Below the pieces are notes generated by a model, which was not told the origin of the DNA, did no database searches, and saw nothing but the letters and a program-made list of their open reading frames with translations. Source: Planctomycetaceae bacterium (GTDB lineage Bacteria > Planctomycetota > Planctomycetia > Pirellulales > Thermoguttaceae). From it: DNA of 64,000 bases. Shown here piece by piece: positions 49,372 through 58,988 of the stretch. Both the position numbers and the translations under genes were made by a program. Every line of letters begins with the position of its first letter. The first letter of the stretch is position 1. Where the stretch lies: the NCBI GenBank assembly GCA_012719125.1, contig JAAYAY010000324.1:47196-111195 (forward strand). The letters run 5' to 3'.

Positions 49372-49866
49372 CTATTTTGCGGTCGGCAGCGCCCGCGAAG
49401 CATCGAAGTCTGAGTTGGATCGCGACAAGACGGCGCGGCGGACCAACAGGTAGTTGGCACCTCGGTATTCCGTGATTATCCCCACCACCGTCCATTCCAA
49501 CTGGGTCGGGTTGTTGGTGATCTCCGAGACGATCCGTTCGAGATTCAGATTCTCCAACCCGACGTACCGTGCGTCGCCGCTTGAAGGAAAGAAGACGACG
49601 CGGTCGTCCACAAATCGGAAGTAGCCTCGCTCTTCCTTCAGGTCGGTTCCTTCGCGCAACCGGTCCCTAGTCGTCCTTTCTGCCCCGTTGTCGGGTGAGA
49701 CCGCGTCGGGAGTCACCAGCAGTCGGACCGGCGCCGGCGGAGGGGACTGGGACCACGCTGCCGACCACCCGATCAGCGATACCGCGACTGCCACGAGGAT
49801 GCCGCGCCGCACCCTGCCTGGCACTCGCGACCACACCTGCCGTCTCTCGCCAATTCTCGGATTCAT
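49372..49866 (-). CDS. Hypothetical secreted protein
   Basis: A 164-residue protein with a basic N-terminus and a hydrophobic leader (GILVAVAVSLIGWSAAWSQ) fitting a signal peptide. The mature part includes GYFRFVDDRVVFFPSSGDAR and LEWTVVGIITEYRGANYLL, beta-type sequence. No family recognised. A GTCGCC hairpin repeat lies 45 bases upstream of the start. Confidence 0.7.
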   Translation of the reverse strand: MNPRIGERRQVWSRVPGRVRRGILVAVAVSLIGWSAAWSQSPPPAPVRLLVTPDAVSPDNGAERTTRDRLREGTDLKEERGYFRFVDDRVVFFPSSGDARYVGLENLNLERIVSEITNNPTQLEWTVVGIITEYRGANYLLVRRAVLSRSNSDFDASRALPTAK

Positions 49867-50408
49867 CGACTTCTCACTCCAGCCTGGCACGACCACATGC
49901 GGAACTGACTGTCGCCTTTCGCTCCGCGAAAGTGGCGCTGCTTTCGCGGGGCGAAAGACGACGATGCGACAGTTGTTGACTCGACGGCCCTAATGCAAGC
50001 CTACGTCACAGCGCCGCGATCGACGACGGGGGACGCTGCCCTATCCGCAGAACCGCCTCTATCCTCCGATTCGGATTTTCTTGCCACACTTGTCCCCTAT
50101 TCACGGAGCTCTCGTCACAACCGCGAGAACCGGCAGAATCCATACAATCGATTCCCCCCCGTCCCGCAGTTCAGTCCGGCCATTCTGATGGGCACGGCGA
50201 TCGGTTGCCTCTTGGCAGCGATGTGGACTTTTCGCATCTTTCACTCGGGGACACGGAGATCATGCAAAGGCCGGCAGGGTGGCCTAACACGTTGGTTCTC
50301 AACAGTTTCCGGATGGCTGCGGCTCGCGGCTCGAGGGCTGGGCACGGAGTTTGCCCCCAAGGGGCTCCTGAGGTCTCTTCTTCAGTCCTGGCAGCCGCGA
50401 GATCCCCG
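49867..50408. other. Divergent intergenic region with repeat
   Basis: 540 bases between divergent genes. It holds the GTCGCC repeat copy at 49911-49962. Upstream in-frame codons of the right gene are open to about 50205 but lack a signal peptide or ribosome site. Confidence 0.4.
49911..49962. repeat. GTCGCC hairpin repeat, copy 2
   Basis: A full copy of the 52-base near-palindrome seen at 888-939, starting GTCGCCTTTCGCTCCGCG and ending GGCGAAAGACGAC. Differences between the copies are scattered single bases that mostly keep pairing possible. Confidence 0.75.
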
Positions 50409-51311
50409 ATGCATTTGCCTTCCCAAAGCGTTCGATTCAGTCTCGTCCTCCTTCTGGCTGCCTTGTCGGCGCCCGTGCTTTCCGCCGACTCCCCTGTCAC
50501 GGTCCGCCTGGCCGATGGGAAACGCTTGCATGCGGTGATCGACCGGAGAACGGACCCCGACAATCTCTGGCTGACCACCTCTCTCGGCCGCGGAACCCTC
50601 GCCCAGGCAATTCCCTGGGAACAGGTGGGCGACGTTGAGATCGACGGGCGGACATTCGAGGGCCGGGTCGTTCGAGCAGTGGTGGCCGTGATTCGCGAAA
50701 GAAACCCGCTGGCAATCGCCGAACCGGCCTCTGCACGGCTTGTGCGGCTCGACAGCAAGTCACTCGAAACGATGGGGCCGTCCGGACGTATCGAGACGGA
50801 ATCGCCGATCTTTCCGCTGTCTGCAGCAACACCTGCGAAGATCCACGCCTTGGTCGTTTCGGCCGAGCTTGCCAATTGGGACCAGGACGTTGCCGTCGAC
50901 GGACTCGTTGTCGAATTGACGCCCTACGATCGTGACGGAAACCAGACGGTCTGTGACGGCACGGTCAACTTCAGGCTGGAAACATGGAAGACGACCGGAC
51001 GTGGCGGCCGTTTGGCCATGCCCACGGAACGTTGGACCTGCACAATCAGGGCAGGCGATTTTGAGTCCGGGAGCCTGGTTTTTCGACTGCCGTTGCGTAC
51101 CGTGCAACCTCAGGCCAGTTCGGACTGGTGGCCCCACGGAGTCCTGCAGGTGCGACTGAGTGTGCCGGGATCGGGAGTGATCGAACGAACTTTGAGCGAC
51201 CTTCGCTTGCGACCCTTCGAGCCGATGAGGGACTGGCAGGAGCAGCGGACGAGCTACCGGCATTTTCCTGGCGAGAACTACCGTCGACAGGCATGGATTC
51301 CGTCGCGGTGA
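50409..51311 (+). CDS. Hypothetical secreted protein
   Basis: A 300-residue protein with a signal peptide (FSLVLLLAALSAPVLSAD). The mature part has VRLADGKRLHAVID and AIPWEQVGDVEIDG, recalling small beta-barrel repeats of planctomycete exported proteins, then a beta-rich C-terminal half with HALVVSAELANWDQD. No named domain. ATG at 50409 places the signal peptide at the N-terminus. Confidence 0.7.
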   Translation: MHLPSQSVRFSLVLLLAALSAPVLSADSPVTVRLADGKRLHAVIDRRTDPDNLWLTTSLGRGTLAQAIPWEQVGDVEIDGRTFEGRVVRAVVAVIRERNPLAIAEPASARLVRLDSKSLETMGPSGRIETESPIFPLSAATPAKIHALVVSAELANWDQDVAVDGLVVELTPYDRDGNQTVCDGTVNFRLETWKTTGRGGRLAMPTERWTCTIRAGDFESGSLVFRLPLRTVQPQASSDWWPHGVLQVRLSVPGSGVIERTLSDLRLRPFEPMRDWQEQRTSYRHFPGENYRRQAWIPSR

Positions 51312-51362
51312 CAGCAGGCCGCGGCCGCAGAGTCTCATCCCGTCCACCGCCGATCCGGGGAA

Positions 51363-51653
51363 TCAACCTGGTTTTGGCATGGCAAGGCTGTGAAGGACCA
51401 GCACCGCCCCGAGGGAGAGAAAACTGTAGCCGACCCATTCCGGCGGCGTGATCGTCTTGGGCGGAAGCTTGGTGTTGGTCCCCAAAACGCTGTCCACGGT
51501 GTCGGTGGTGGCGACGGCCGGGTGGTTGGTTCGCCTTGCCAGGAACTGGGTGAACTCCTGGGTGAGCTGCATCGATTCGATCGCGCGGAATTCCAGTCCC
51601 AGGAAGATGAGCACAAGTCCTGCGAGGAAATACTGATTCCGCGTGATGTCCAT
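51363..51653 (-). CDS. Small two-helix membrane protein
   Basis: A 96-residue protein with two hydrophobic segments (YFLAGLVLIFLGLEFRAI and VGYSFLSLGAVLVLHSLAM) separated by a 45-residue loop. GGAGGG lies 6 bases before the ATG. No family recognised. Confidence 0.75.
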   Translation of the reverse strand: MDITRNQYFLAGLVLIFLGLEFRAIESMQLTQEFTQFLARRTNHPAVATTDTVDSVLGTNTKLPPKTITPPEWVGYSFLSLGAVLVLHSLAMPKPG

Positions 51654-51961
51654 TTCACACCCTCCGAAGGCTTGCCGGTCCTTCGTCTTGGAAGTGTTAT
51701 CGATGGGGGCGGCGTAAGTTCTTCAGGGCGACACGCTGAGTAACGGTTATGCCGTACCGGTCGCGACGAATCTTCGTGATGTGGGGATATCAAGGTTTCC
51801 ACGGCCGGGCCCGCCGACTTTCTGAAGATCCGCACAATCGATTTAGCAAGGACTGCCGGGGGCCGTTCTTGGACAGAAGTCCGTTCTGTGGACGTTCTGC
51901 ATCCTATACTTAATCGAACTCAATCGACGGTTCTATTTGCGGTTCAGAAGAGGGTTGCACG
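51654..51961. other. Intergenic region before response regulator
   Basis: About 310 bases between divergent genes. No gene, repeat or RNA is supported. It should contain promoters for both sides. Confidence 0.35.
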
Positions 51962-52339
51962 ATGGCCAATCGCGTACTTGTCGTCGACGATTCGATGTTG
52001 ATGCGAAAAATGATCTGCGAGAGTCTGGCCGATGCCGGATGGGAAATCGCCGCGGAGGGAAGAGACGGTGCGGAGGCAATCCGGCTCTACGACGATCTTC
52101 GCCCGGACGCCGTGACCATGGACATCGTCATGCCCGGCACCGACGGGATCTACGCGCTGGAGAAGATCATGGAACTCGACCCTCGAGCTCGCGTGGTGGT
52201 CGTCAGCGCCCTGAACCAAACCAAGCTGATCTCGCAGGCCATCCGCAAAGGGGCCCAGGACTTCATTGCCAAGCCCTTCCTGCCGGAGCAACTCCAGGAG
52301 ACGCTCCGAGGCTGCCTGCCGGAGACGGTTTCGAACTGA
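51962..52339 (+). CDS. CheY-like response regulator
   Basis: A 125-residue single receiver domain. VLVVDDSMLMRKM gives the acidic pair, AVTMDIVMPGTDG the phospho-accepting Asp, VVSALNQ the conserved Ser/Thr position (Ser-Ala), and DFIAKPF the Lys. Stand-alone receivers like this act on flagellar motors or through partners; fliM is 43 kb away, so no linkage can be claimed. Confidence 0.93.
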   Translation: MANRVLVVDDSMLMRKMICESLADAGWEIAAEGRDGAEAIRLYDDLRPDAVTMDIVMPGTDGIYALEKIMELDPRARVVVVSALNQTKLISQAIRKGAQDFIAKPFLPEQLQETLRGCLPETVSN

Positions 52340-52665
52340 GCGGCATACGCTGACCTGCGGTCAATTCTCTAGACGGTCGCGGACATTCGGTCGCCCGCGG
52401 CCGTTTCTGTTTTTTGGTTCTCCTGCCGGCGCAGCGGCCTGTTCGGCGCGTTGCATCACCTCGAAAACGCCGCCCGGTAATCCCAGACCGCAGTCTTGGC
52501 CCCGGCGGCGGTTCATCCTACAATCGGAGGGTTCTGGGGATCGGGCCGCCACGCATTAGCCGGCCGGGATACCGTCCGGCCGCCGCTTCCGTGCCGATGA
52601 TCCCGGCACGTGGGTACCATTCCGCAGAACGGTTCGGGCGATTCCAGCCACATCGAGTAGAACCT
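52340..52665. other. Intergenic region upstream of Aas-like gene
   Basis: About 325 bases. An in-frame extension of the downstream gene is open to 52414 but has no family sequence or start signal. The G/C-rich stretch at 52378-52398 may be part of a terminator hairpin for the receiver gene. Confidence 0.35.
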
Positions 52666-55600
52666 ATGGCAGACGGACACGACACTTCCACCATCGAAGC
52701 ATCCGGCGCAACCGGCGGTCTCGCAGCGCAGGCCGAGCAGCACGAGGGTCCCGGCACGCCTGACACCGCTCGTGGCGGACTCTGGTCGCGGAGCTTCGTC
52801 GCCCTGCTCGTCACTCAGTTTCTGGTCGCCCTGAACGACAATATCTTCCGCTGGTTGATCGTTCCCATCGGCGCGGTCATGTTGGGGGACCAGGCGAAGG
52901 CCATGCAATGGGGAAGTGTCGCATTCCTCATTCCGTTCATCGCACTGGCGGGGCCGGCGGGCTATTTTGCAGACAAGTACAGCAAACGCCGTGTGATGAT
53001 CGCCTGCAAGGTGGCGGAGATCATCGTGATGGTCCTGGGGATCGCCGCAATCCTCACAGGTGAAATCTACACGATGATGTTCGTGCTGTTCCTGATGGGG
53101 GCTCAAAGTGCTTTCTTCAGTCCGTCCAAGTACGGCAGCATTCCCGAAATCGTGCGCACCGAACACATTTCGTCGGCCAACGGATTGATCGGCATGACCA
53201 CGATGATCGCCTGCATCGTCGGTGCCGGCGTCGGCACAAACCTCTTCTCGCTGACGACGCTGTCCGACGGCTCTCAAACGGGCCTGGGGCCCGGTCAGCA
53301 TCGCTGGTGGATTTCCGCTGCCGTCCTGGTCGGTGTTGCCTTGGTCGGCTGGGTGGCGAGCCTCTTCATCGGACGCCTTGAGGCGGCCAGCCCCGATCGC
53401 CGGTTTCCTCGCGATCCGGTCGGACAGGTTGTGAGCGACCTGCGAGTGCTGTTCTCTCGCCGTGCTCTCTACTGGGCAGCATTGGGGAGTGCCTACTTCT
53501 GGTCGATCGGATTGCTTGCCCAGTCCAATATCGATCGCATGGCAATGCAGCAGTTCTTCGACAATCGAACGGTCGGCCAACCCTACGTGGGATTGATGCT
53601 CGGTGTGCTCACCTTGGGAATCGGCGCCGGTTGTGTTCTCGCGGGTATCTGGTCGAGAGGAAAGGTCGAGTTGGGACTCGTGCCGTTCGGAGCCGGCGGG
53701 TTGATTGTGATGTCGTTGATCCTTGCCGTGTCGCCCGCTGCGCAGGGCGGGAACTGGCAGACGCCTTTCGGCTGGACGTGCCTGTTTCTCTCGCTGCTGG
53801 GGCTGTCCGCCGGCCTCTACGATATTCCCCTGTTGTCGTCGCTTCAGGAGCGAAGCCCGACCGAATCGCGCGGCAGAATCCTTGCAGCCTACAATTTCCT
53901 CTCGTTCTCGGGCATGCTGCTCACCGGAGTGCTCTTCGGCGTGCTCGGCCGCGAGGACGGGCTCAATCTGTCGGCCCGTTGGATCTGGGGCATTGCGGCC
54001 GTTCTGACCATCCCCGTCTTCATCGCCATTGTCTACCTGGCCTTCACGCCCATGATCCGCGTTACGGCGAGGATCGTCATTTCCGTCTTCTACCGCGTCC
54101 GCGTCAGGGGGCTGGAGAATATACCGGAAAACGGGGGAGCTCTGCTCATCGCCAATCATGTGACCTGGCTCGACGGCGTGCTCCTGATTCTGTTCTGCCC
54201 CCGGCCGGTCCGGTTCGTTGCCTATGCCGATTTCGTCGAGAAGGGAGTCTTGGGTCGACTCGCGCGCGACTACAAGACGATTCCTATCAGACCCGGCCGA
54301 AAATCCATGGTGGAGTCCCTTCGTGCGGGTCGGCAGGCGCTGCGCGACGGCGAACTGATATGCATCTTTCCCGAGGGCGGCCTGAGCCGAACCGGGCAGA
54401 TCCAGGGGTTCCGCCGCGGATTCGTCTCCGTCCTCCACGGCACGGATGCTCCGGTCATTCCGATCCATCTGGGCGAACTGTGGGGCAGTATTTTCAGCTT
54501 CGAACGCGGCAAGTTCTTCTGGAAATGGCCGCGACGGTTGCCCTATCCCGTCTCGATCGTCTTCGGACGCCCGATGTACGGCGTCAAAGACCAGCAGGAG
54601 GTTCGGCTCGAAGTCGAAGCCTTGGCCTATCAAACCATGCTGGAAAGCAAGAACAAGTCGATGTCGCTGCCCAGGGCCATGTTGCGAGCATGCCGCCGGA
54701 ACCGGTTCCGCAGAAAGATCGCCGACTCGACGGGGATGGAGATGACGGGCGGTTCCGTGTTGACCCGTTCGCTGATCCTGCGCCGCCTGTTCCGGCGGGA
54801 AGTGTTCCGCGACGACGAGACGAACGTGGGAATCCTGCTGCCGCCCTCGGCGGCTGGGTTGCTGGCGAACGCGGCCCTGGCTCTCGATCGCCGCGTGGCG
54901 GTCAATCTGAACTACACCGTCTCGAACGACATCATGAACCAGTGCATCGAGATTGCGGGGATTCGGCACGTGCTGACTTCACGCAAGGTGATGGAAAAGT
55001 TCGACTTCCAGTTCAAGACCGACGTCGTCTATCTCGAGGATTTGCTCGGCAAGCTTCGCTTGACGGACAAGCTGGCCGGGGCGGCCGCGTCCTGGCTCCT
55101 CCCCTCCTGCATCCACGAACGCCTGCTCGGACTCAACCGCATTCAGCCCGACGATCTGATCACCGTCATCTTCACGTCCGGTTCGACGGGGCTCCCCAAG
55201 GGCGTGATGCTCACCCATCACAATATCGGTTCCAACGTGGAGGCCTTCTGCCACGTGCTCCACCTGGACGCGAACGACGTGCTGCTCGGAATCCTCCCCT
55301 TCTTCCACTCCTTCGGCTATACCACCACGATCTGGACCGCCCTGGTCCTCGACCCGATGTGCGTCTACCACTACAGCCCACTGGAAGCCCGCCAGGTCGG
55401 CAAGTTAGCTGCCAAACACCAAGCCACGATTCTGCTGTCCACACCCACGTTTCTGCGCTCCTATACCCGCCGCTGCGACGCGGAGGACTTCGCCAATCTG
55501 GACGTGATTATCACGGGCGCCGAGAAACTGCCCAAAGACGTTGCCGATTCCTTCGAGGAGAAATTCGGCGTACGGCCGGTGGAAGGCTACGGGACGACCG

Positions 55601-56277
55601 AGCTAGCTCCCGTCGTCTCTACGAACATCCCGAATTCGCGTCTCATGAGCGAGTTTCAACAGGGCAACCGCATCGGCTCCGTGGGGCAGCCCATGGCAGG
55701 GATCTCGGCCAAGATCGTCGACCTGGAGACCGGCGAGAACCTCGGAACCGACAAGTCGGGCATGTTGCTGATCAAAGGGCCGAACGTCATGAAAGGCTAT
55801 CTCGAGCAGCCCGAGCTGACGGCCAAGGTCCTTCAGGATGGATGGTACACGACCGGCGACATCGCCAAGATCGACGCCGATGGATTCATCCATATCACGG
55901 GCCGCCAAAGCCGCTTTTCCAAGATCGGCGGCGAAATGGTGCCCCACCTGCGCATCGAAGAGGTCCTCAGCCGGCTCCTCGGCGAAGACGAAGAGGGCGA
56001 GCAAGCGGCGGTTGTGACCGGCGTGCCGGACCCGAAGAAAGGCGAACGGATCGTCGTACTCTACCGCTCGCTGGAATTGGCCCCCGACGAAATATGCCGC
56101 AAGCTGGCAGGGGCAGGCCTGCCGCCGATCTGGATTCCTTCCCCCGACAGCTTCTACCAGGTCGACGAGATTCCTGTGCTCGGGACGGGCAAGCTCGACC
56201 TCAAACGCCTCAAAGAACTGGCCTGGGAGGTGACGGGAACGAAGAGCCCGGAATCCGCCGAAGGGGACGGACGCTAG
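52666..56277 (+). CDS. MFS transporter/acyltransferase/acyl-ACP synthetase fusion (Aas-like)
   Basis: A 1203-residue three-part protein. About 40-430 is a 12-helix MFS domain like LplT (LVALNDNIFRWLIVPIG, FADKYSKRR). About 470-690 is a PlsC acyltransferase with NHVTWLD (HX4D) and FPEGGLSRTG. About 720-1195 is an AMP-binding acyl-ACP synthetase with TSGSTGLPKGVMLTHHN, EGYGTTELAP and TGDIAKIDADG. In E. coli LplT and Aas are separate partners that import and re-acylate lysophospholipids; here they are one chain, as in several Gram-negative phyla. ATG at 52666 excludes an unlike upstream extension. Confidence 0.92.
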   Translation: MADGHDTSTIEASGATGGLAAQAEQHEGPGTPDTARGGLWSRSFVALLVTQFLVALNDNIFRWLIVPIGAVMLGDQAKAMQWGSVAFLIPFIALAGPAGYFADKYSKRRVMIACKVAEIIVMVLGIAAILTGEIYTMMFVLFLMGAQSAFFSPSKYGSIPEIVRTEHISSANGLIGMTTMIACIVGAGVGTNLFSLTTLSDGSQTGLGPGQHRWWISAAVLVGVALVGWVASLFIGRLEAASPDRRFPRDPVGQVVSDLRVLFSRRALYWAALGSAYFWSIGLLAQSNIDRMAMQQFFDNRTVGQPYVGLMLGVLTLGIGAGCVLAGIWSRGKVELGLVPFGAGGLIVMSLILAVSPAAQGGNWQTPFGWTCLFLSLLGLSAGLYDIPLLSSLQERSPTESRGRILAAYNFLSFSGMLLTGVLFGVLGREDGLNLSARWIWGIAAVLTIPVFIAIVYLAFTPMIRVTARIVISVFYRVRVRGLENIPENGGALLIANHVTWLDGVLLILFCPRPVRFVAYADFVEKGVLGRLARDYKTIPIRPGRKSMVESLRAGRQALRDGELICIFPEGGLSRTGQIQGFRRGFVSVLHGTDAPVIPIHLGELWGSIFSFERGKFFWKWPRRLPYPVSIVFGRPMYGVKDQQEVRLEVEALAYQTMLESKNKSMSLPRAMLRACRRNRFRRKIADSTGMEMTGGSVLTRSLILRRLFRREVFRDDETNVGILLPPSAAGLLANAALALDRRVAVNLNYTVSNDIMNQCIEIAGIRHVLTSRKVMEKFDFQFKTDVVYLEDLLGKLRLTDKLAGAAASWLLPSCIHERLLGLNRIQPDDLITVIFTSGSTGLPKGVMLTHHNIGSNVEAFCHVLHLDANDVLLGILPFFHSFGYTTTIWTALVLDPMCVYHYSPLEARQVGKLAAKHQATILLSTPTFLRSYTRRCDAEDFANLDVIITGAEKLPKDVADSFEEKFGVRPVEGYGTTELAPVVSTNIPNSRLMSEFQQGNRIGSVGQPMAGISAKIVDLETGENLGTDKSGMLLIKGPNVMKGYLEQPELTAKVLQDGWYTTGDIAKIDADGFIHITGRQSRFSKIGGEMVPHLRIEEVLSRLLGEDEEGEQAAVVTGVPDPKKGERIVVLYRSLELAPDEICRKLAGAGLPPIWIPSPDSFYQVDEIPVLGTGKLDLKRLKELAWEVTGTKSPESAEGDGR

Positions 56278-56371
56278 TGCTGCCTCAAGTTCCGATGATG
56301 GAGTGGCCGGTGGTCGAGTGTCAGCGAGCCCCCAGCCCGTAACCGAGCCATGAGGCTCTCGTCCGTCACCC

Positions 56372-57679
56372 TCAGCGTGTGTTCTGCCTGGGTCTCGACA
56401 CGTCTATTTCCGGTTCCGGCGTTGGGCGACCTGCCGCCGAGACCCTTCGGAGAGGTCGGCCTTCCTTGTGACGTACGCTGATCACGGTTCCCCGCCGATC
56501 GAGCTCGTAGTGGATATCGCGCCAAACGAGTCGGTGTCCAAATGCCGACGCGGCAAAAACCAGCCAGTTGGCCAGGGCGGCGAGAGGGCCGCCGAACATG
56601 TCCAGCCACCGCGTGGTGCGAAGTTGGCGTTCGAAGTCGGGGAACAACTCCCGCGACAGTCGAACGCGGTGAAAGCCACGATAGATCCACGAAGTGCAAA
56701 GCGTCAGGGTTATCATGGTCGGCGCCCAGGCTGATGCGGAACCGCTCCTCCACGCAATCATGGTTGCCGAAAGCGAGAGATAGAAGGCGGCCATCGAAAA
56801 GGTGGCCAGCAGGAATCCCGCGCGCCAGCAACCCGGCAAGTAGCATCGAGCCTGAAGGTATTGACGCCTCGCGAAATCGAGCATCTGCGAATAACTGAGG
56901 TTGAGCGGTGACGCAACCGCGCAGGCCGGTTCGTATTCCACCCGCAACCGGGCCCGCCGCATGATGCCCGTGACCACAAGGTCGTCATTCAGCTTCTTCC
57001 GCCAGGCATCGCGAACGCCGAGTTGCTGGAAACGATCGTACCGAATCGCCCAGGATCCGCCCCATACGATGTTCGGGTTGCCGCTGCCGAGCAGCATGCC
57101 GAGGCTGGCGTTGACGCTGGTGACCAGCAGGTTGGGCGTCGTCCTCCGCATCGGCACGAACCAACGATAACCGGTCGTTGCGCCGATGCAATCGTTGCTG
57201 AGCCGGTGGACCAGAGCTCGGAGCCAGTAGGATCGGGGCCTCGCATCGGAATCGGCAAAGGCCAGGTACTTGACGTCCTCGGGCAGCGATTCGGTCCCCC
57301 GCAACAGGTTGTGGACCTTCTGGCCGCAGTCGGTTGCCTTTCCCGTGAACACCAACCGGCTCACCCGGTCCGGGTATTTGGCGGCCACCTTCATGATCGC
57401 GAGGCAAACCGGATCCTCGGGAGTCTCTACCAGGAACCGAATCTCGTAGTCGTCGTAGTCCTGCTCAAACAATGCGACAAGGTTGGCTGCCAGCCCCAGA
57501 TCGCGGCCTCGGCAAGGCACGAAGAGAATCGCTTTGCCGGTGGGACGGTAACTGTCGAGCGAGCGGAGGCGGCTGTGGGTGAAGCGGCGGTGTTCGTAGG
57601 CCTGCGCAGCAACCAGCACGCCCTGAACAACAGCCAGGACGGCGAGGAGAGCCGAAACGGCGATCCAGATTGCTTCCAT
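56372..57679 (-). CDS. Family 2/21-like glycosyltransferase, membrane
   Basis: A 435-residue protein with an N-terminal membrane helix (IAVSALLAVLAVVQGVLVAA), a GT-A domain with FVPCRGRDLGLAANL, LVETPEDP, DSDARPRSYW (DxD-like), KKLNDDLVVTG and RRQYLQAR (the QxxRW-like acceptor motif), and C-terminal helices. It resembles ceramide glucosyltransferase/HpnI-type enzymes that glycosylate lipids. The exact substrate is unknown. It converges with the Aas-like gene. Confidence 0.82.
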   Translation of the reverse strand: MEAIWIAVSALLAVLAVVQGVLVAAQAYEHRRFTHSRLRSLDSYRPTGKAILFVPCRGRDLGLAANLVALFEQDYDDYEIRFLVETPEDPVCLAIMKVAAKYPDRVSRLVFTGKATDCGQKVHNLLRGTESLPEDVKYLAFADSDARPRSYWLRALVHRLSNDCIGATTGYRWFVPMRRTTPNLLVTSVNASLGMLLGSGNPNIVWGGSWAIRYDRFQQLGVRDAWRKKLNDDLVVTGIMRRARLRVEYEPACAVASPLNLSYSQMLDFARRQYLQARCYLPGCWRAGFLLATFSMAAFYLSLSATMIAWRSGSASAWAPTMITLTLCTSWIYRGFHRVRLSRELFPDFERQLRTTRWLDMFGGPLAALANWLVFAASAFGHRLVWRDIHYELDRRGTVISVRHKEGRPLRRVSAAGRPTPEPEIDVSRPRQNTR

Positions 57680-58047
57680 GCAAGCCAACCCAGGGAGACC
57701 TATACGCAAACCCGGTCTGGCCACCGGACTTCCCGTCTCGGTGGTCGGCCTGACTTTCAAGCCGCCAGCGTACCCCCTCCGCCGGAACCGGTCAATCGGA
57801 GCCTAATAAGGGAAGACTTGTGCCGCACAAGCAACAGATGGATGTGACTCGTTAAAACAGGGGGTGCGGACATGACGCGGAATGCTTGACTTCTGGGGAA
57901 ACCCTGCTACACCTTTAGGGTGAGCCATGTCCTCACATTGGAATGGGAGGATTGGTTCGCTTTCCTGGGATTCTCGCCAAAGCTCCGGAAACGGCGGGCG
58001 CGGATCGCCTCCCTGTCTCAACACCCTTGGCATCTGGAGGATTTCCT

Positions 58048-58848
58048 ATGAGACGAATCGTGGTCTCAAGCACCGCCCTGTTGCTCGCGGTGTTCTTCGT
58101 CACTCCGGCGGCCGAAGCCGGACGCACGTGTCGGCCTCGGACCAGCAGTCCGGCAACGTGCGCACCCGTGACTTGTTCTCCCGTCACATGTGCCCCTGCA
58201 ACGTGTGAGCCGGTAACCTGTAGTCCGGTGACATGCGCGCCAACGACTTGTGCTCCGGCAACGTGCACGCCCATGACCTGTTCTCCCAGAACCTGTCGCC
58301 CGCGAACGTGCCGTCCAAGAACCTGTTGGCCGGTGACCTGCGCCCCGGTCGCGTGTTTTCCTGCGGAGTTCGACGAAGTGACCGAGGTTGAGACGCAGGA
58401 ATCGGCGCCCGCTGCAGCTCCCGAGCTGCCTCCCGCCCCGGTTCCCTCGCCTGAACCGGCTCCGGCAAAGGCTGCCGCCGAAACCCCTTCCGAGTCGCCG
58501 GGCGACGCTTCAGCCACCCCCAAACAGGTTCCCGCTCCACCCGAGCCAGAGCCGGCTCCGGCCCCGCCGGCTGCCGCTGAGAAGCCGGCCGAGAAGCCAG
58601 CCGAGAAGCCGGCTGAGCCGTCGCCACCGCCGGCTCCGGCCGCAACCACCACATCAGCCTCCGAACTCCGCTGTTGGACCGACGATACCGGCAGGTACAG
58701 CACGCAGGCACAGTTCGTCAGCCTATCCGCCGAAGGTGTCCGTTTGCTGAAGTCGGACGGCCAATACTGTGACGTTCCCATGAGACGACTCAGTCAGGCC
58801 GATCGCCAGTACGTGGGGACGATCCGGGCAATCGCCGACGTGCGTTAG
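58048..58848 (+). CDS. Secreted Cys-Pro repeat protein with SHD1 domain
   Basis: A 266-residue protein. Signal peptide at residues 1-25 (ALLLAVFFVTPAAEAG). Residues about 28-107 are some 14 copies of a five-residue unit CxPxT, giving a cysteine every fifth residue. A Pro/Ala/Glu linker follows, then a C-terminal SHD1-type domain (RCWTDDTGRYSTQAQFVSLS, GQYCDVPMRRLSQADRQYV), common in planctomycete secreted proteins. TGGAGG 7 bases before ATG decides the start. The repeat suggests a disulphide-rich surface or matrix protein. Confidence 0.85.
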   Translation: MRRIVVSSTALLLAVFFVTPAAEAGRTCRPRTSSPATCAPVTCSPVTCAPATCEPVTCSPVTCAPTTCAPATCTPMTCSPRTCRPRTCRPRTCWPVTCAPVACFPAEFDEVTEVETQESAPAAAPELPPAPVPSPEPAPAKAAAETPSESPGDASATPKQVPAPPEPEPAPAPPAAAEKPAEKPAEKPAEPSPPPAPAATTTSASELRCWTDDTGRYSTQAQFVSLSAEGVRLLKSDGQYCDVPMRRLSQADRQYVGTIRAIADVR

Positions 58849-58864
58849 CACGTATGCTGGGTTG

Positions 58865-58930
58865 CATCTGCCGGGCACGAAGAAGCATGGTAGAACCGTG
58901 TCCCATGCTTCGAGTGACGTCCGGCAGATG
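58865..58930. terminator. Nested hairpin after the SHD1 gene
   Basis: Outer arms CATCTGCCGG (58865-58874) and CCGGCAGATG (58921-58930) and inner arms GAAGCATGG (58882-58890) and CCATGCTTC (58903-58911) pair perfectly. The structure lies 17 bases after the stop of the SHD1 gene. No clear T-run follows, so it could be a terminator or a small repeat. Confidence 0.5.
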
Positions 58931-58988
58931 TCACCCACGGCCGGCGGTCCTGCCGCCATGTGAATTGAGGTTCTTTCTTGAGTGGTGC

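Noticed and set aside
52513..54969. 818-residue minus-strand frame opposite the Aas-like gene
   Set aside because: Long antisense frame typical of high-GC coding DNA; the plus strand has clear MFS, PlsC and AMP-binding motifs.
53631..56342. 903-residue second plus frame inside the Aas-like gene
   Set aside because: Arg/Pro/Ala-rich shadow of the real frame with no recognisable motif.
58144..58350. Possible CRISPR array from the regular repeats
   Set aside because: The periodicity is 15 bases and in frame, encoding CxPxT protein repeats; there are no spacers.
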